Numbered from the stretch's first letter, positions 12,901-24,518 are shown. The stretch is 64,000 bases of DNA from Henckelia pumila (GCF_033568475.1 NC_133120.1:86074151-86138150), one strand, 5' to 3'. Notes: generated from the sequence alone by a model not told the origin. Made by a program: numbers and translations.

Positions 12901-15900
12901 AAAATAAATTGATTTAAATGAACTCATTTTAAAATATATAAAAATAACCTTATAATTATTTGAATAATTTAAAATTTAAAATTTAAGCCAAATTATCCTT
13001 AAAACCCAAAACAAAATGGGTTTATAACCGAATTAAACTTTATCCAAAAAAATATATGATGGGTTAGAAAAATTTACCAAAAATCTGAAATATTTTCGTT
13101 TCCTTGATTTTAAATTTTTTTTTAAAAAAAAATTCTTGAATTTTCGAAAATTAGCTGAAACCCTAACCCATCATCTTCATCAACTTATTGTCGCCGCCGT
13201 TCCTCCGACCGATTCTGATAGGCCTGTGACAGCACGCAGGTCGGCAACCACCACTGCACCATCACCGACCTCAATCGTCCCTTGATCGGCCGAAAAAATT
13301 TTTCTTAACTTTGAAGCTCGCGACAATGGCAGTCGAAGCTTTGACATCAAAATCCGGCGGCTCTGAGACTGAACCCAACCAATAAAATATACCGTATGAT
13401 GAGCCTGGTCATGGGCAAGTTTTCGCCTTATGAATAGCAGCCAGAAATGGCCTGTAGAACGACCGATTTGCACGATTTCCAGCGGAAAAATTCGAATTTT
13501 CCAGTTTTTTTATTTAATCCAAAATTTTAAAAAAAAATTGATCTGGAAATTCGACTTTGATTTTTTGTTTTCGATTAGACCAAATCGAACATAAACTTTA
13601 TCTCAATGATTTAAACATGAGTGACTCTGATACCACTTGTTGGGGAAATCCATATAAACTTAAATCCAGAATCGTCATGTTAAATCATAAAGATTAAAAC
13701 TGTAAACTGAAGCGAAAGCGTACCTTAATTCATAACAATTGATACCGATGTAGATCTGCATGGTTTGACCTTTCAGATCAACACGATTTGCTTTGAGAGT
13801 CCTTTAGATTCTCTTACGTACGCTCTCTAACTATCGATGGGAATAGAATAGAACATAATGACAGTGTCGTCAACATCGTGTGATCTGGGGACCATAACCC
13901 TATATTTATATTTTGGGATTCTATTTAATTATTTAACCATTGATCGTGCGATCAATGCCGAATGGCGGGCAAATCAGGAAATTTACTGGTCACGAGTGAT
14001 CTTTTTGGGTTGGATTCCCGTAAAGTCAAAAAATTAACTGACCCATATATATTGACCTCATAAACTTAATCCATAGAAAATAATCAATTAATTCAAATAA
14101 TGCAAACATCATAAGGGATACCGAAAATTGATAGTAAATAACATGTCAAATAATAATATTCCATTGGGATGATTATTATTCACATGAAAACCGAATAACT
14201 ATCACTTTTTACCCTTCTAAAACGCATATGTAACCATATTACATATTAACCTTCATTTGGGCCGATTAATACTAATAAAAATTACACATAAAAAACTTTT
14301 TATTTTTCAAAATAAATTGATTTTAATCAACTAATTTTAAAATATATAAAAATAACCTTATAATTATTGGAATAATTTAAAATTTAAGCCAAATTATCTT
14401 TAAAACCCAAAACAAAATGAGTTTATAACCGAATTAAACTTTATCCAAAAAAATATATGATGGGTTAGAAAAATTTACCAAATATCTGAAATATTTTCGT
14501 TTCCTTGATTTTAAATTTTTTTTAAAAAAAAATTCTTGAATTTTCGAAAATTAGCTGAAATCCTAACCATCATCTTCATCAACTTATTGCCGCTGCCGTT
14601 CCTCCGACCGATTCTGACAGGCCTGTGACAGCACGCAGGTCGGCGACCACCACTGCACCATCACCGACCTCAATCGTCCCTTGATCGGCCGGAAAAAATT
14701 TTCTTAACTTTGAAGCTCGCGACCATGGCAGTCGAAGCTTTGGCTTCAAAATCCGGCGGCTCTGAGACTGAACCCGACCAATAAAATATACCGTATGATG
14801 AGCCTGGTCATGGGCAAGTTTTCGCCTTATGAATAGCCGCCGAAAAAGGCCTGTAGAACGACCGATTTGCACGATTTTCGGCGGAAAAATTCGAATTTTC
14901 CAGTTTTTTTTTTTAATCCAAAATTTAAAAAAAAATTGATCTGAAAATTCGACTTTGAATTTCTATTTTTGATTAGACCAAATCGAACATAAACTATATC
15001 TCAATAATTTAAACATGAGTGACTCTGATACTACTTGTTGGGGAAATCCATATAAACTTAAATCCAGAATCGTCATGTTAAATCATCAAGATTAAAACTG
15101 TAACTGAAGTGGAAGCGTACCTTAATTCATAACAATTGATACCGATGTAGATCTGCATGGTTTGGCCTTCCAGATCAACACGATTTGCTTTGAGAGTCCT
15201 TTAAATTCTCTTACGTACGCTCTCTAACTATCGATGTGAATAAAATAGAACATAATGACAGTGTCGTCAACATCGTGTGATCTGGGGACCATAATCCTAT
15301 ATTTATATTTTGGGATTCTATTTAATTATTTAACCATTGATCGTGCGATCAATGCCGAAAGGCGGGCAAATCAGGAAATTTACTGGTCACGAGTGATCTT
15401 TTTGGGTTGGATTCCCGTATAGTCAAAAAATTAACTGACCCATGTATATTAACCTGATAAACTTTATCCATAAAAAATAATCAATTAATTCAAATAATGC
15501 AAACATCATAAGGGATACCGAAAATTGATAGTAAATAACATGTCAAATAATAATATTCCTTTGGGCTGATTATTATTCACATGAAAATCGAATAACTATC
15601 ACTTTTTACCCTTCTAAAACGCATATGTAACCATATTACATATTTACCTTCATTTGAGCCGATTAATACTCATCAAAATTACACATACAAAACTTTTTAT
15701 ATTTCAAAATAAATTGATTTTAATCAACTCATTTTAAAATATATAAAAATAACCTTATAATTATTTGAATAATTTAAAATTTAAAATTTAAGCCAAATTA
15801 TCCTTAAAACCCAAAACAAAATGGGTTTATAACCGAATTAAACTTTATCAAAAAATATATGATGGGTTAGAAAAATTTACCAAAAATCTGAAATATTTTC

Positions 15901-18900
15901 GTTTCCTTGATTTTAATTTTTTTTAAAAAAACAATTCTTGAATTTTCGAAAATTAGCTGAAACCTTAACCCATCATCTTCATTAACTTATTGCCGTTGCC
16001 GTTCCTCCGACCGATTCCGACAGCCTGTGATAGCACGCAGGTCGGCGACCACCACTGCACCATCACCGACCTCAATCGTCCCTTGATCGGCCGGAAAAAC
16101 ATTTCTTAACTTTGAAGCTCGCGACCATTGCAGTCGAAGCTTTGGCTTCAAACTCCGGCGGCTCTGAGACTGAACCCGACCAATAAAATATACCGTATGA
16201 TGAGCCTGGTCATGGGCAAGTTTTTGCCTTATGAATAGCCGCCGGAAACGTCCTGTAGAACGACCGATTTGCACGATTTCCGATGGAAAAATTTAAATTT
16301 TCCAGTTTTTTTTTAATCCGAAATTTTAAAAAAATTGATCTGGAAATTCGACTTTGATTTTCTGTTTTCGATTAGACCAAATCGAACATAAACTATATCT
16401 CAATTATTTAAACATGAGTGACTCTGATACCACTTGTTGGGGAAATACATATAAACTTAAATCCAGAATCGTCATGTTAAATCATAAAGATTAAAACTGT
16501 AAACTGAAGCGGAAGCGTACCTTAATTCATAACAATTGATACCGATGTAGATCTGCATGGTTTGGCCTTCCAGATCAACATGATTTGCTTTGAGAGTCCT
16601 TTAAATTCTCTTGCGTATGCTCTCTAACTATCGATGGGAATAGAATAGAACATAATGACAGTGTCGTCAACATCGTGTGATCTGGGGACCATAACCCTAT
16701 ATTTATATTTTGGGATTCTATTTATTTATTTAACCATTGATCGTGCGATCAATGCCGAATGGCGGGCAAATCAGAAAATTTACTGGTCACGAGTGATCTT
16801 TTTGGGTTGGATTCCCGTATAGTCAAAAAATTAACTGACCCATGTAATATTGACCTGATAAACTTAATCCATAGAAAATAATCAATTAATTCAAATAATG
16901 CAAACATCATAAGGGATACCGAAAATTGATAGTAAATAACATATCAAACAATAATATTCCTTTGGGCTGATTATTATTCACATGAAAACCGAATAACTAT
17001 CACTTTTTACCCTTTTAAAACGTGTATGTAACCATATTACATATTAACCTTACTTTGGGCCGATTAATACTCATAAAAATTACACATACAAAACTTTTTA
17101 TATTTCAAAATAAATTGATTTTAATAAACTCATTTTAAAATTTATAAAAATAACCTTATAATTATATGAATAATTTAAAATATAAAATTTAAGCCAAATT
17201 ATCCTTAAAACCCAAAACAAAATGAGTTTATAACCGAATTAAACTTTATCCAAAAAAATATATGATGGGTTAGAAAAATTTACCAAAAATCTGAAATATT
17301 TTCGTTTCCTTGATTTTAAATTTTTTTTTAAAAAAAAATTCTTTAATTTTCGAAAATTAGCTGAAACCCTAACCCATCATCTTTATCAACTTATTGCCGC
17401 CGCCGTTCCTCTGACCGATTCCGACAGGCCTGTGACAGTACGCAGGTCGACGACCACCACTGCACCATCACCGACCTCAATCGTCCCTTGATCGGCCGGA
17501 AAAAATTTTCTTAACTTTGAAGCTCGCGACAATGGCAGTCGAAGCTTTGGCTTCAAAATCCGGCGGCTCTGAGACTGAACCCGACCAATAAAATATACCG
17601 TACGATGAGCCTGGTCATGGGCAAGTTTTCGCCTTATGAATAGCCGCCGGAAACGGCCTGTAGAACGACCGATTTGCACGATTTCCGGCGGAAAAATTCG
17701 AATTTTTCAGTTTTTTTTTATTCTGAAATTTTAAAAAAAAATTGTTCTGGAAATTCGACTTTGATTTTCTGTTTTCGATTAGACCAAATCGAACATAAAC
17801 TGTATCTCAATGATTTAAACATGAGTGACTCTGATACCACTTGTTGAAAAAATCCATATAAACTTAAATCCAGAATCGTCATGTTAAATCATCAAGATTA
17901 AAACTGTAAACTGAAGCGGAAGCGTAACTTAATTCATAACAATTGATACCGATGTAGATCTGCATAGTTTGGCCTTCCAGATCAACACGATTTGCTTTGA
18001 GAGTCCTTTAAATTCTCTTACGTACGCTCTCTAACTATCGATGAGAATAAAATAGAACATAATGACAGTGTCGTCAACATCGTGTGATCTGGGGACCATA
18101 ACCCTATATTTATATTTTGGGATTCTATTTAATTATTTAACCATTGATCGTGCGATCAATGCCAAATGGCGGGCAAATCAGGAAATTTTCTGGTCACGAG
18201 TAATCTTTTTGGGTTGGATTCCCGTATAGTCAAAAAATTAACTGACCCATGTATATTGACCTGATAAACTTAATCCATAGAAAATAATCAATTAATTCAA
18301 ATAATGCAAACATCATAAGGGATACCAAAAATTGATAGTAAATAACATGTCAAATAATAATATTACTTTGGGCTGATTATTATTCCCATAAAAACCGAAT
18401 AACTATCACTTTTTACCCTTCTAAGACGCATATGTAACCATATTACATATTTACCTTCCTTTGGGCCGATTAATACTCATAAAAATTGCACATACAAAAC
18501 TTTTTATATTTCAAAATAAATTGATTTTAATCTACTCATTTTAAAATATAAAAAATAACCTTATAATTATTTGAATATTTTAAAATTTCAAATTTAAGTC
18601 AAATTATCCTTAAAACCTTAAACAAAATGGGTTATAACCGAATTAAACTTTATTCAAAAAAATATATGATGGGTTAGAAAAATTTACCAAAAATCTGAAA
18701 TATTTTCGTTTCCTTGATTTAAATTTTTTTTTAAAAAAAAAATTCTTGAAGTTTCGAAAATTAGCTGAAACCCTAACCCATCATCTTCATCAACTTATTG
18801 CCGCCGCCGTTCCTCCCACCGATTCTGACAGGTCTGTGACAGCACGCAGGTCGGCGACCACCACTGCACCATCACCGATCTCAATCGTCCCTTGATCGCC

Positions 18901-20642
18901 CGGAAAAAATTTTCTTAACTTTGAAGCTCGCGACAATGGCAGTCGAAGCTTTGGCTTCAAAATCCGGCGGCTCTGAGACTGAACCCAACCAATAAAATAT
19001 ACCGTATGATGAGCCTGGTCATGGGCAAGTTTTCGCCTTATGAATAGCCGCCGGAAACGGTCTGTAGAACGACCGATTTGCACGATTTCCGGCGGAAAAA
19101 TTCGAATTTTCCAGTTTTTTTTTAATCCGAAATTTTAAAAAAAATTGATCTGGAAATTCGACTTTGATTTTTTGTTTTCGATTAGACCAAATCGAACATA
19201 AACTGTATCTCAATGATTTAAACATGAGTGACTCTGATACCACTTGTTGGGAAAATCCATATAAACTTAAATCCAGAATCGTCAAGTTAAATCATCAAGA
19301 TTAAAACTGTAAACTGAAGTGGAAGCGTACCTTAATTCATAACAATTGATACCGATGTAGATCTGCATGTTTTGGCCTTTCAGATCAACACGATTTGCTT
19401 TGAGAGTCTTTTAAATTCTCTTACGTATTCTCTCTAACTATCGATGGGAATAGAATAGAACATAATGACAGTGTCGTCAACATCGTGTGATCTGGGGACC
19501 ATAACCCTATATTTATATTTTGGGATTCTATTTAATTATTTAACCATTGATTGTGCGATCAATGCCGAATGGCGGGCAAATCAGGAAATTTTCTGGTCAC
19601 GAGTGATCTTTTTGGGTTGGATTCCCATATAGTCAAAAAATTAACTGACCCATGTATATTGACCTGATAAACTTAATTCATAGAAAATAATCAATTAATT
19701 CAAATAATGCAAACATCATAAGGGATACCGAAAATTGATAGTAAATAACATGTCAAATAATAATATTCCTTTGGGCTGATTATTATTCACATGAAAACCG
19801 AATAACTATCACTTTTTACCCTTCTAAAACACATATGTAACCATATTACATATTAACCTTCCTTTGGGCCGATTAATACTCATAAAAATTACACATACAA
19901 AACTTTTTATATTTCAAAATAAATTGATTTTAATCAACTCATTTTAAAATATATAAAAATAACTTTATAATTATTTGAATAATTTAAAATTTAATCCAAA
20001 TTATCCTTAAAACCCAAAACAAAATGGGTTTATAACCGAATTAAACTTTATCCAAAAAAATATATGATGGGTTAGAAAAATTTACCAAAAATCTGAAATA
20101 TTTTCGTTTCCTTAATTTTAAATTTTTTTTTTAAAAAAAAAATTCTTGAATTTTCGAAAATTAGCTGAAACCCTAACCCATCATCTTCATCAACTTATTG
20201 CCGCCGCCGTTCCTCCGACCGATTCTGACAGGCCTGTGACAGCACGCAGGTCGGCGACCACCACTGCACCATCACCGGCCTCAATCGTCCCTTGATCGGC
20301 CGAAAAAAATTTTCTTAACTTTGAAGCTCGCGACAATGGCAGTCGAAGCTTTGGCTTCAAAATCCGGCGGCTCTGAGACTGAACCCAACCAATAAAATAT
20401 ACCGTATGATGAGCCTGGTCATGGGCAAGTTTTTGCCTTATGAATAGCCGCCGAAAATAGCCTGTAGAACGACCGATTTGCTCGATTTCCGGCGGAAAAA
20501 TTCGAATTTTCCAGTTTTATTTAATCCGAAATTTAAAAAAAATTGATCTGGAAATTCGACTTTGATTTTCTGTTTTCGATTAGACCAAATCGAACATAAA
20601 CTGTATCTCAATGATTTAAATATGAGTGACTCTGATACCACT
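6905..20642 (-). repeat. Tandem array of ~1.4-kb truncated-LTR + PBS + leader units
   Basis: Ten copies of the leader (the sequence between PBS and gag) are separated by nine truncated LTR copies. The truncated LTRs start (TGTTGG or similar, plus strand) at 8025, 9428, 10829, 12229, 13638, 15036, 16435, 17842 and 19245; the complete LTR follows at 20643. Periods are 1398-1409 bp. Each truncated LTR keeps about 288 of 472 bp and ends at the same junction, CTATTTAA joined to TTATTTAACC (16435 copy: one change). Each copy keeps the ctctgatacca PBS (the 15036 copy has ctctgatacta). One founding fusion followed by tandem amplification explains this best. Each leader holds a frame of about 95 codons on the minus strand without an ATG start, which I do not call a gene. 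Confidence 0.93.
20630..20640 (-). other. Primer binding site (tRNA-iMet) of Copia element 2
   Basis: The minus strand reads TGGTATCAGAG two bases inside the right LTR, matching 11 bases of the plant initiator tRNA-Met primer site; the twelfth base is T instead of C. The same motif lies beside every truncated LTR of the array. Confidence 0.88.
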
Positions 20643-21116
20643 TGTTGAAAAAATCCATATAAACTTAAATCCAGAATCGTCATGTTAAATCATCAAGATT
20701 AAAACTGTAAACTGAAGCGGAAGCGTAACTTAATTCATAACAATTGATACCGATGTAGATCTGCATAGTTTGGCCTTCCAGATCAACATGATTTTCTTTG
20801 AGAGTCCTTTAAATTCTCTTACGTACGCTCTCTAACTATCGATGAGAATAAAATAGAACATAATGACAGTGTCGTCAACATCGTGTGATCTGGGGACCAT
20901 AACCCTATATTTATATTTTGGGATTCTATTTAAGTCCATCAATCAAATAAAAAAGTCAACTAGTATCTACACATTAAAGGCCACACCATATTAGATACAT
21001 AAAGCCCAAATAGATCGAAACTTTATTTGGATCACTTTTATGGGCTAACTTAATTTGATAGTTCACAATACATAATTATTTACATATAAGTCCAAGGTTT
21101 GATTTATGATCCAACA
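20643..21116 (-). repeat. 5' LTR of Copia element 2
   Basis: The complete LTR begins TGTTGAAAAAATCC and ends GATCCAACA. It shares several private variants (TTGAAAAA start, gcgtaactt, ctgcatagtttgg, gatgagaataaaat) with the truncated LTR at 17842, two units away, but not with the one at 19245. This points to exchange within the array. Confidence 0.88.
20908..20915 (-). promoter_or_regulatory. Probable TATA box of the Copia 2 LTR
   Basis: The minus strand reads TATAAATA in the context AAAATATAAATATAGGG, about 265 bp upstream of the LTR's downstream end. The motif lies just inside the part of the LTR that recurs in every array unit, so each unit keeps this core promoter motif (in some copies the spacing is one base different). 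Confidence 0.55.
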
Positions 21117-21811
21117 TATATTAGACAACTAATTTCAGAAGGTATTATTAGAGTTGTTTATGTAAAGTCTAATAGCAATCTAGTAGACCCATTTACTAAA
21201 GCAATCTCGAGGGATATGATTAAAAGTACTGAGTAGGAATGGGTCTGAAACTTTTTTAATGTGTCACCAGTAATAGGATCCCAACCTTCTTGTTATTTTC
21301 ATAATATTAAATGTTTAATGTGTAATAACAAGTTACTGATCATAAGTGACAAAATCAAACGCTAAAGAATTATTTTAGTGTTTGATATTAAGAAGGATGA
21401 ATGGTTTATGCTTTTAATGAAGTTTAATTAGTTGTTCAAATGTGAGCAAGATTAAAAAAAATAAAAATAAAATTCGCCTATATGAATACAAAGGAGTGGT
21501 GCCGCTTCTAGCAAGAATGGAAATAAATTCTTATACATGTTCATGAAGACATGATTGTAGCACAAGGCCATTAAATGGTGCTAAACTAACGGCGAATATT
21601 TTGAAACAGGAAAAGCACATATTTACAATATTTCCGATTGTGATATTTAAGAATCTTGGTTTAAAGTTTGAGCTACCGATGATTTCATTATAATTTTGAA
21701 ATATTTGAAATAAGAGTAGGTTTAAATCGAAAGATACCTTAGCTTCTCCTATTTATGTGCCAGTATATTTTGTTTGATAAGTTAATCAACATTACAACCT
21801 AAGTGGGGGAT
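21117..21811 (+). pseudogene. Copia element 1, right part: RNase H end and purine tract
   Basis: The Copia 1 reading resumes as IRQLISEGIIRVVYVKSNSN followed by LVDPFTKAISRDMIKSTE and a stop near 21234, the usual end of a Copia polyprotein. About 570 bp of non-coding sequence follows, then a purine tract AAGTGGGGGAT (21801-21811) right before a TGTTAGGATT LTR start. The first five bases are the TATAT target duplication of Copia element 2. Confidence 0.85.
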
Positions 21812-22080
21812 TGTTAGGATTTTAATATAGGTTGTTATGTTTGATGTAAGGATTATTAAAGAGAATTAAATAATTGATGGTTGTCAATTATTTAAGGTGT
21901 CCTTTGGATTAAATAATTGATGTAAAGGTTTCCCATCAATACTTTTTCTTCATTGACGACATCGTTTTATTCCTTAAACTTAGCCTTATCATTGCAAACA
22001 TGAATAGTCATATAGGACGATGGTACTAATCAACTCAACTCAACTCATTTTTTTAACAAAGTTTATTCACAATAAAAAAA
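21812..22080 (+). repeat. Start of the 3' LTR of Copia element 1 (end not determined)
   Basis: The LTR should start with TGTTAGGATTTTAATATAGG directly after the purine tract. I cannot place its right end, because the left LTR is not in the window (the element is cut off on its left side), so there is no partner to compare. The given end is arbitrary. Confidence 0.5.
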
Positions 22081-22125
22081 AAAAAAAAGAAAAAGTTCAC
22101 ACGTGTGTCTTTTGCGGTTAAGTAG

Positions 22126-22266
22126 ATGCCACCCGCAGGGTAGTGCCTGTGGGTGGCGTGGCGGATTTTGATTGGTTAAAATCAGTGGGGCCCACATGAG
22201 ACCTACTGATTTTGACCAATCATGGGATTACATATCGCCCGCAGGGTAGTACCATGCGGGTGACAT
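22126..22266. repeat. Nested inverted and direct repeats
   Basis: A hairpin can form between gattggttaaaatcagt (22170-22186) and actgattttgaccaatc (22205-22221) around a GGGGCCCAC centre. It is flanked by two similar blocks, each partly palindromic: cccgcagggtagtgcctgtg and cccgcagggtagtaccatgc. Outside these, cttttgc occurs on both sides. This may be a small fold-back element; I see no coding sequence. Confidence 0.55.
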
Positions 22267-22532
22267 GAACAAAACCGTCTTTTGCTATAGTGCTAGCTAG
22301 CTATAAAAAGAATTAGTATCTTTTTTGTCCTCGCCATAGTAAAGACACCTGATTGACCTAGCTAAATTAATGTGTTGCATTATATTCCTGGCGTTAGCCG
22401 TCATAGATCTAGTTATGGTTTAGGATCTATGCCATGGTGAAATTAATATATAGTCTACTCAACACTTGGTGCAAAAAGTTGCTAGCTAGCTACTCGTTGT
22501 TGAAAATAAATTAGTTGTTATATACGTTACAG

Positions 22533-22856
22533 GAAGCCCCCAGTTACTGGCGAAACCTGGACCCCTACTGGCGAGGCACGGGGACTATGATGCGGCGGTA
22601 CTTCCATTCCGACGGAAGCATAACGGCGGATCCGGATGACCCTGTGTGGGGAGGCCACGAATCTTGCTACACTGTTGTCACTGGTTTACATGACGATGGG
22701 AGGATAAGGGAACACTATGTAAGAGTAAATAGATGGCCCCAAATGTTTGTCTCCAGAAAAGAGGACTGGAGCTGGCAAATATCCAACCATTTACACTGCT
22801 ACACCACTGCATGTCCCTTCCCCTTCAAATGCCCATCAAAACTCTCCAGTTCTTGA
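22533..22856 (+). pseudogene. Orphan last exon resembling the C-terminus of a plant F-box protein
   Basis: A 107-codon open stretch follows a good acceptor (acgttacag, AG at 22531-22532) and ends at TGA 22854-22856. It contains SYWRNLDPYWRGTG, FHSDGSITADPDDPVWGGHE and REHYVRVNRWPQM. From memory this resembles the conserved C-terminal part of a family of plant F-box proteins (the At2g26850-like group), but I could not check it. Upstream, between the Copia 1 LTR and this exon, I find no F-box domain or other coding exon. The gene is therefore either truncated by the neighbouring elements or a partial duplicate. The exon itself is open and uninterrupted, so decay is recent or the exon is still used. 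Confidence 0.6.
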
Positions 22857-23587
22857 ATTTTCCTCCATCAATCCCCCAAAACCATCGTGCATGATATTGG
22901 AACTAACTATCTATCATATATGGTCATTAATGCAGCTTGTACGTACGTAATTCCTAGTCTTTCCAACTTGCTAGAAACATAGATAAATCTGTATATATAT
23001 ATATCTATATTATGCGACTGCAGTTTTGTAGATATATATATATATATCTTCGTATTTAAGAAAGGTTTGGGGATATGGAAGAAGTTGATTTCTGTTAATA
23101 TATATCTATGTGTTTTCTTGAATTTAATATCTTATACTGTTTCTCACTACACAACAGAAGTTGTGGTATTCGGATCCGTTCGAATTACCGGTGATGCATT
23201 AGGTACCACAGACTAAATACTGCATTACGAGAAAATTTTTTAGTAATTTCAAAATCTTTTTAGACAAAGGAAAGTGTGAATTTCTTTCACAATGATGCAT
23301 GCCTGCCTGCCTATAATAATGTCTATTTCAATTTAACAAAATTCATGACGACTGTTACACAAAAGTTCAAATTCTAATAATTATTAAACCTACGTACCAT
23401 GAAACCACTATAAATGTCAATTTATTGCCTCGAGTACTTGTCTAATTAATTTAAAGAGATTTTGGAAATCAGAAATCATATCTTCTAGTCATATTAATGT
23501 TGACTACCATAAATTTTCTTTTCCAAAGTGACAATAAGCAATCTACAAAAGAAGTTTTAATACGATTTTCTCGCTGATTACAGACCT
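22857..23587. other. Intergenic DNA, no gene seen
   Basis: AT-rich with short TA microsatellites near 22990-23050. I see no reading frame or RNA gene. The right edge should hold the promoter of the first S1-like gene. Confidence 0.5.
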
Positions 23588-23595
23588 TATATAAA
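23588..23595 (+). promoter_or_regulatory. TATA box of the first S1-like gene
   Basis: TATATAAA lies 69 bp upstream of the ATG at 23657, a usual distance for a plant gene with a short leader. Confidence 0.5.
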
Positions 23596-23656
23596 AGATG
23601 GAATAGTTCTAGAGAAAATTAAAATAATATTTGCATTATATCTGGACCTTATAAAA

Positions 23657-24106
23657 ATGACCAAAAACCTAGTTCCTTTACTCTTGATGGTCCAATTATT
23701 ATTTTCATGTGTCCCATTGATAAATGCATCAATATTCATTAATCCTAAATACCATGTCAATGTTGTAAATGATATGCAACCTGGAAATTCCTCAAAATTC
23801 GACGTTCATTGTGCATCAAAGGACGATGACATTGGATATTTTACGCTCGATCATTCACAGAGCATCCAATGGAAATTTCGAGAGAATTTTTGGGCCAGGA
23901 CACTATTCTTCTGTCATTTTTGGTGGGGTCGATATCAGAAAAGTTTCGATGTGTTCAACTCCAAGTGGAAACAAATATGCGATTCCGCCGGCAAAGGCCA
24001 ACCTCATTTGTGTCATTGGGTTGTTAGAAATGATGGGTTTTATTTCACAAATAAACAGAATTATGGCCCTCCGGACTTGGAAAGGAAGTATGCTTGGGTA
24101 TCTTGA
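23657..24106 (+). CDS. S-protein homologue (plant self-incompatibility S1 family), SPH 1
   Basis: A single-exon gene of 149 aa, the usual size of this family of small secreted plant proteins. The first ~25 residues are a hydrophobic signal peptide ending near LINA. The mature part has the family landmarks: VHCASKDDDIG (Cys 1), WKFRENFW, LFFCHFWWG (Cys 2), then two cysteines in QICDSAGKGQPHLCHW, and a final aromatic stretch (NDGFYFTN). The four cysteines are in the places expected for two disulfides. In poppy, PrsS of this family is the pistil determinant of self-incompatibility; most homologues elsewhere have unknown roles. A TATA box lies 69 bp upstream. A paralogue, SPH 2, lies 480 bp downstream on the same strand. 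Confidence 0.9.
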   Translation: MTKNLVPLLLMVQLLFSCVPLINASIFINPKYHVNVVNDMQPGNSSKFDVHCASKDDDIGYFTLDHSQSIQWKFRENFWARTLFFCHFWWGRYQKSFDVFNSKWKQICDSAGKGQPHLCHWVVRNDGFYFTNKQNYGPPDLERKYAWVS

Positions 24107-24510
24107 ACTTGATCCATATATATTTTACAAACAACGCATTGATTTTTTTTTTAAAAAAATGTTTGAATAATATATTGGGAATATATATAAATAGATTTAT
24201 ATATATGGAGGATATATAGCAACGTATAATTACCTAATAAGTATAAGAAATAAATAGGTACCTAAACAAGAGGATCCCAATACTTGTTTCGTATAGCATA
24301 AATAGCAATTACGAGATACTGGCATCGATTTAATTTAGTATTTTGAGTGATTTTTTTTCTGTTTATTATAAGGATCGTTATAATAATGATAAAATATGTT
24401 AATTAAATGGCATTGGTTGAGGTAAATAATAAGGAAAGAATATTGCACTACTTACCATTTGCAAATGAATTGATTGGGTAAAATTATGGGTTCTAGGCAA
24501 GTTTTTCAGC

Positions 24511-24518
24511 TATAAAAA
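24511..24518 (+). promoter_or_regulatory. TATA box of the second S1-like gene
   Basis: TATAAAAA lies 77 bp before the ATG at 24588. The 470 bp between the two S1-like genes hold nothing else that I recognise. Confidence 0.5.

Larger units (their letters stand above)
2478..21116 (-). mobile_element. Copia LTR retrotransposon with internal tandem array (Copia element 2)
   Basis: An 18.6-kb element lies on the minus strand. It is bounded by LTRs of about 472 and 474 bp that start and end TG..CA (TGTTGG on the plus strand, CCAACA at the other end). The target duplication TATAT is exact (2473-2477 and 21117-21121), and removing the insert restores the Copia 1 reading HEY-IRQLI. A primer binding site for initiator tRNA-Met adjoins the right LTR and a purine tract adjoins the left LTR, so the 5' LTR is on the right. 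By eye the two LTRs differ at roughly 35-40 positions, so the insertion is not recent. Coding remnants cover only about 3.9 kb; about 13.7 kb is an array of a ~1.4-kb unit. Confidence 0.9.

Noticed and set aside
7566-19083. Recurrent ~97-codon minus-strand frames in the array, nearly identical in eight of ten units
   Set aside because: They begin with GTG and contain no ATG start. Frames in the other two units are broken, and conservation follows from recent tandem copying. I treat them as leader sequence, not as a protein family.
19019-20683. Frames starting near the PBS in the last units (MFKSLRYSLCS..)
   Set aside because: ATG-initiated but open in only two units, running through poly(A)/poly(T) tracts whose lengths vary. 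At most short upstream ORFs.
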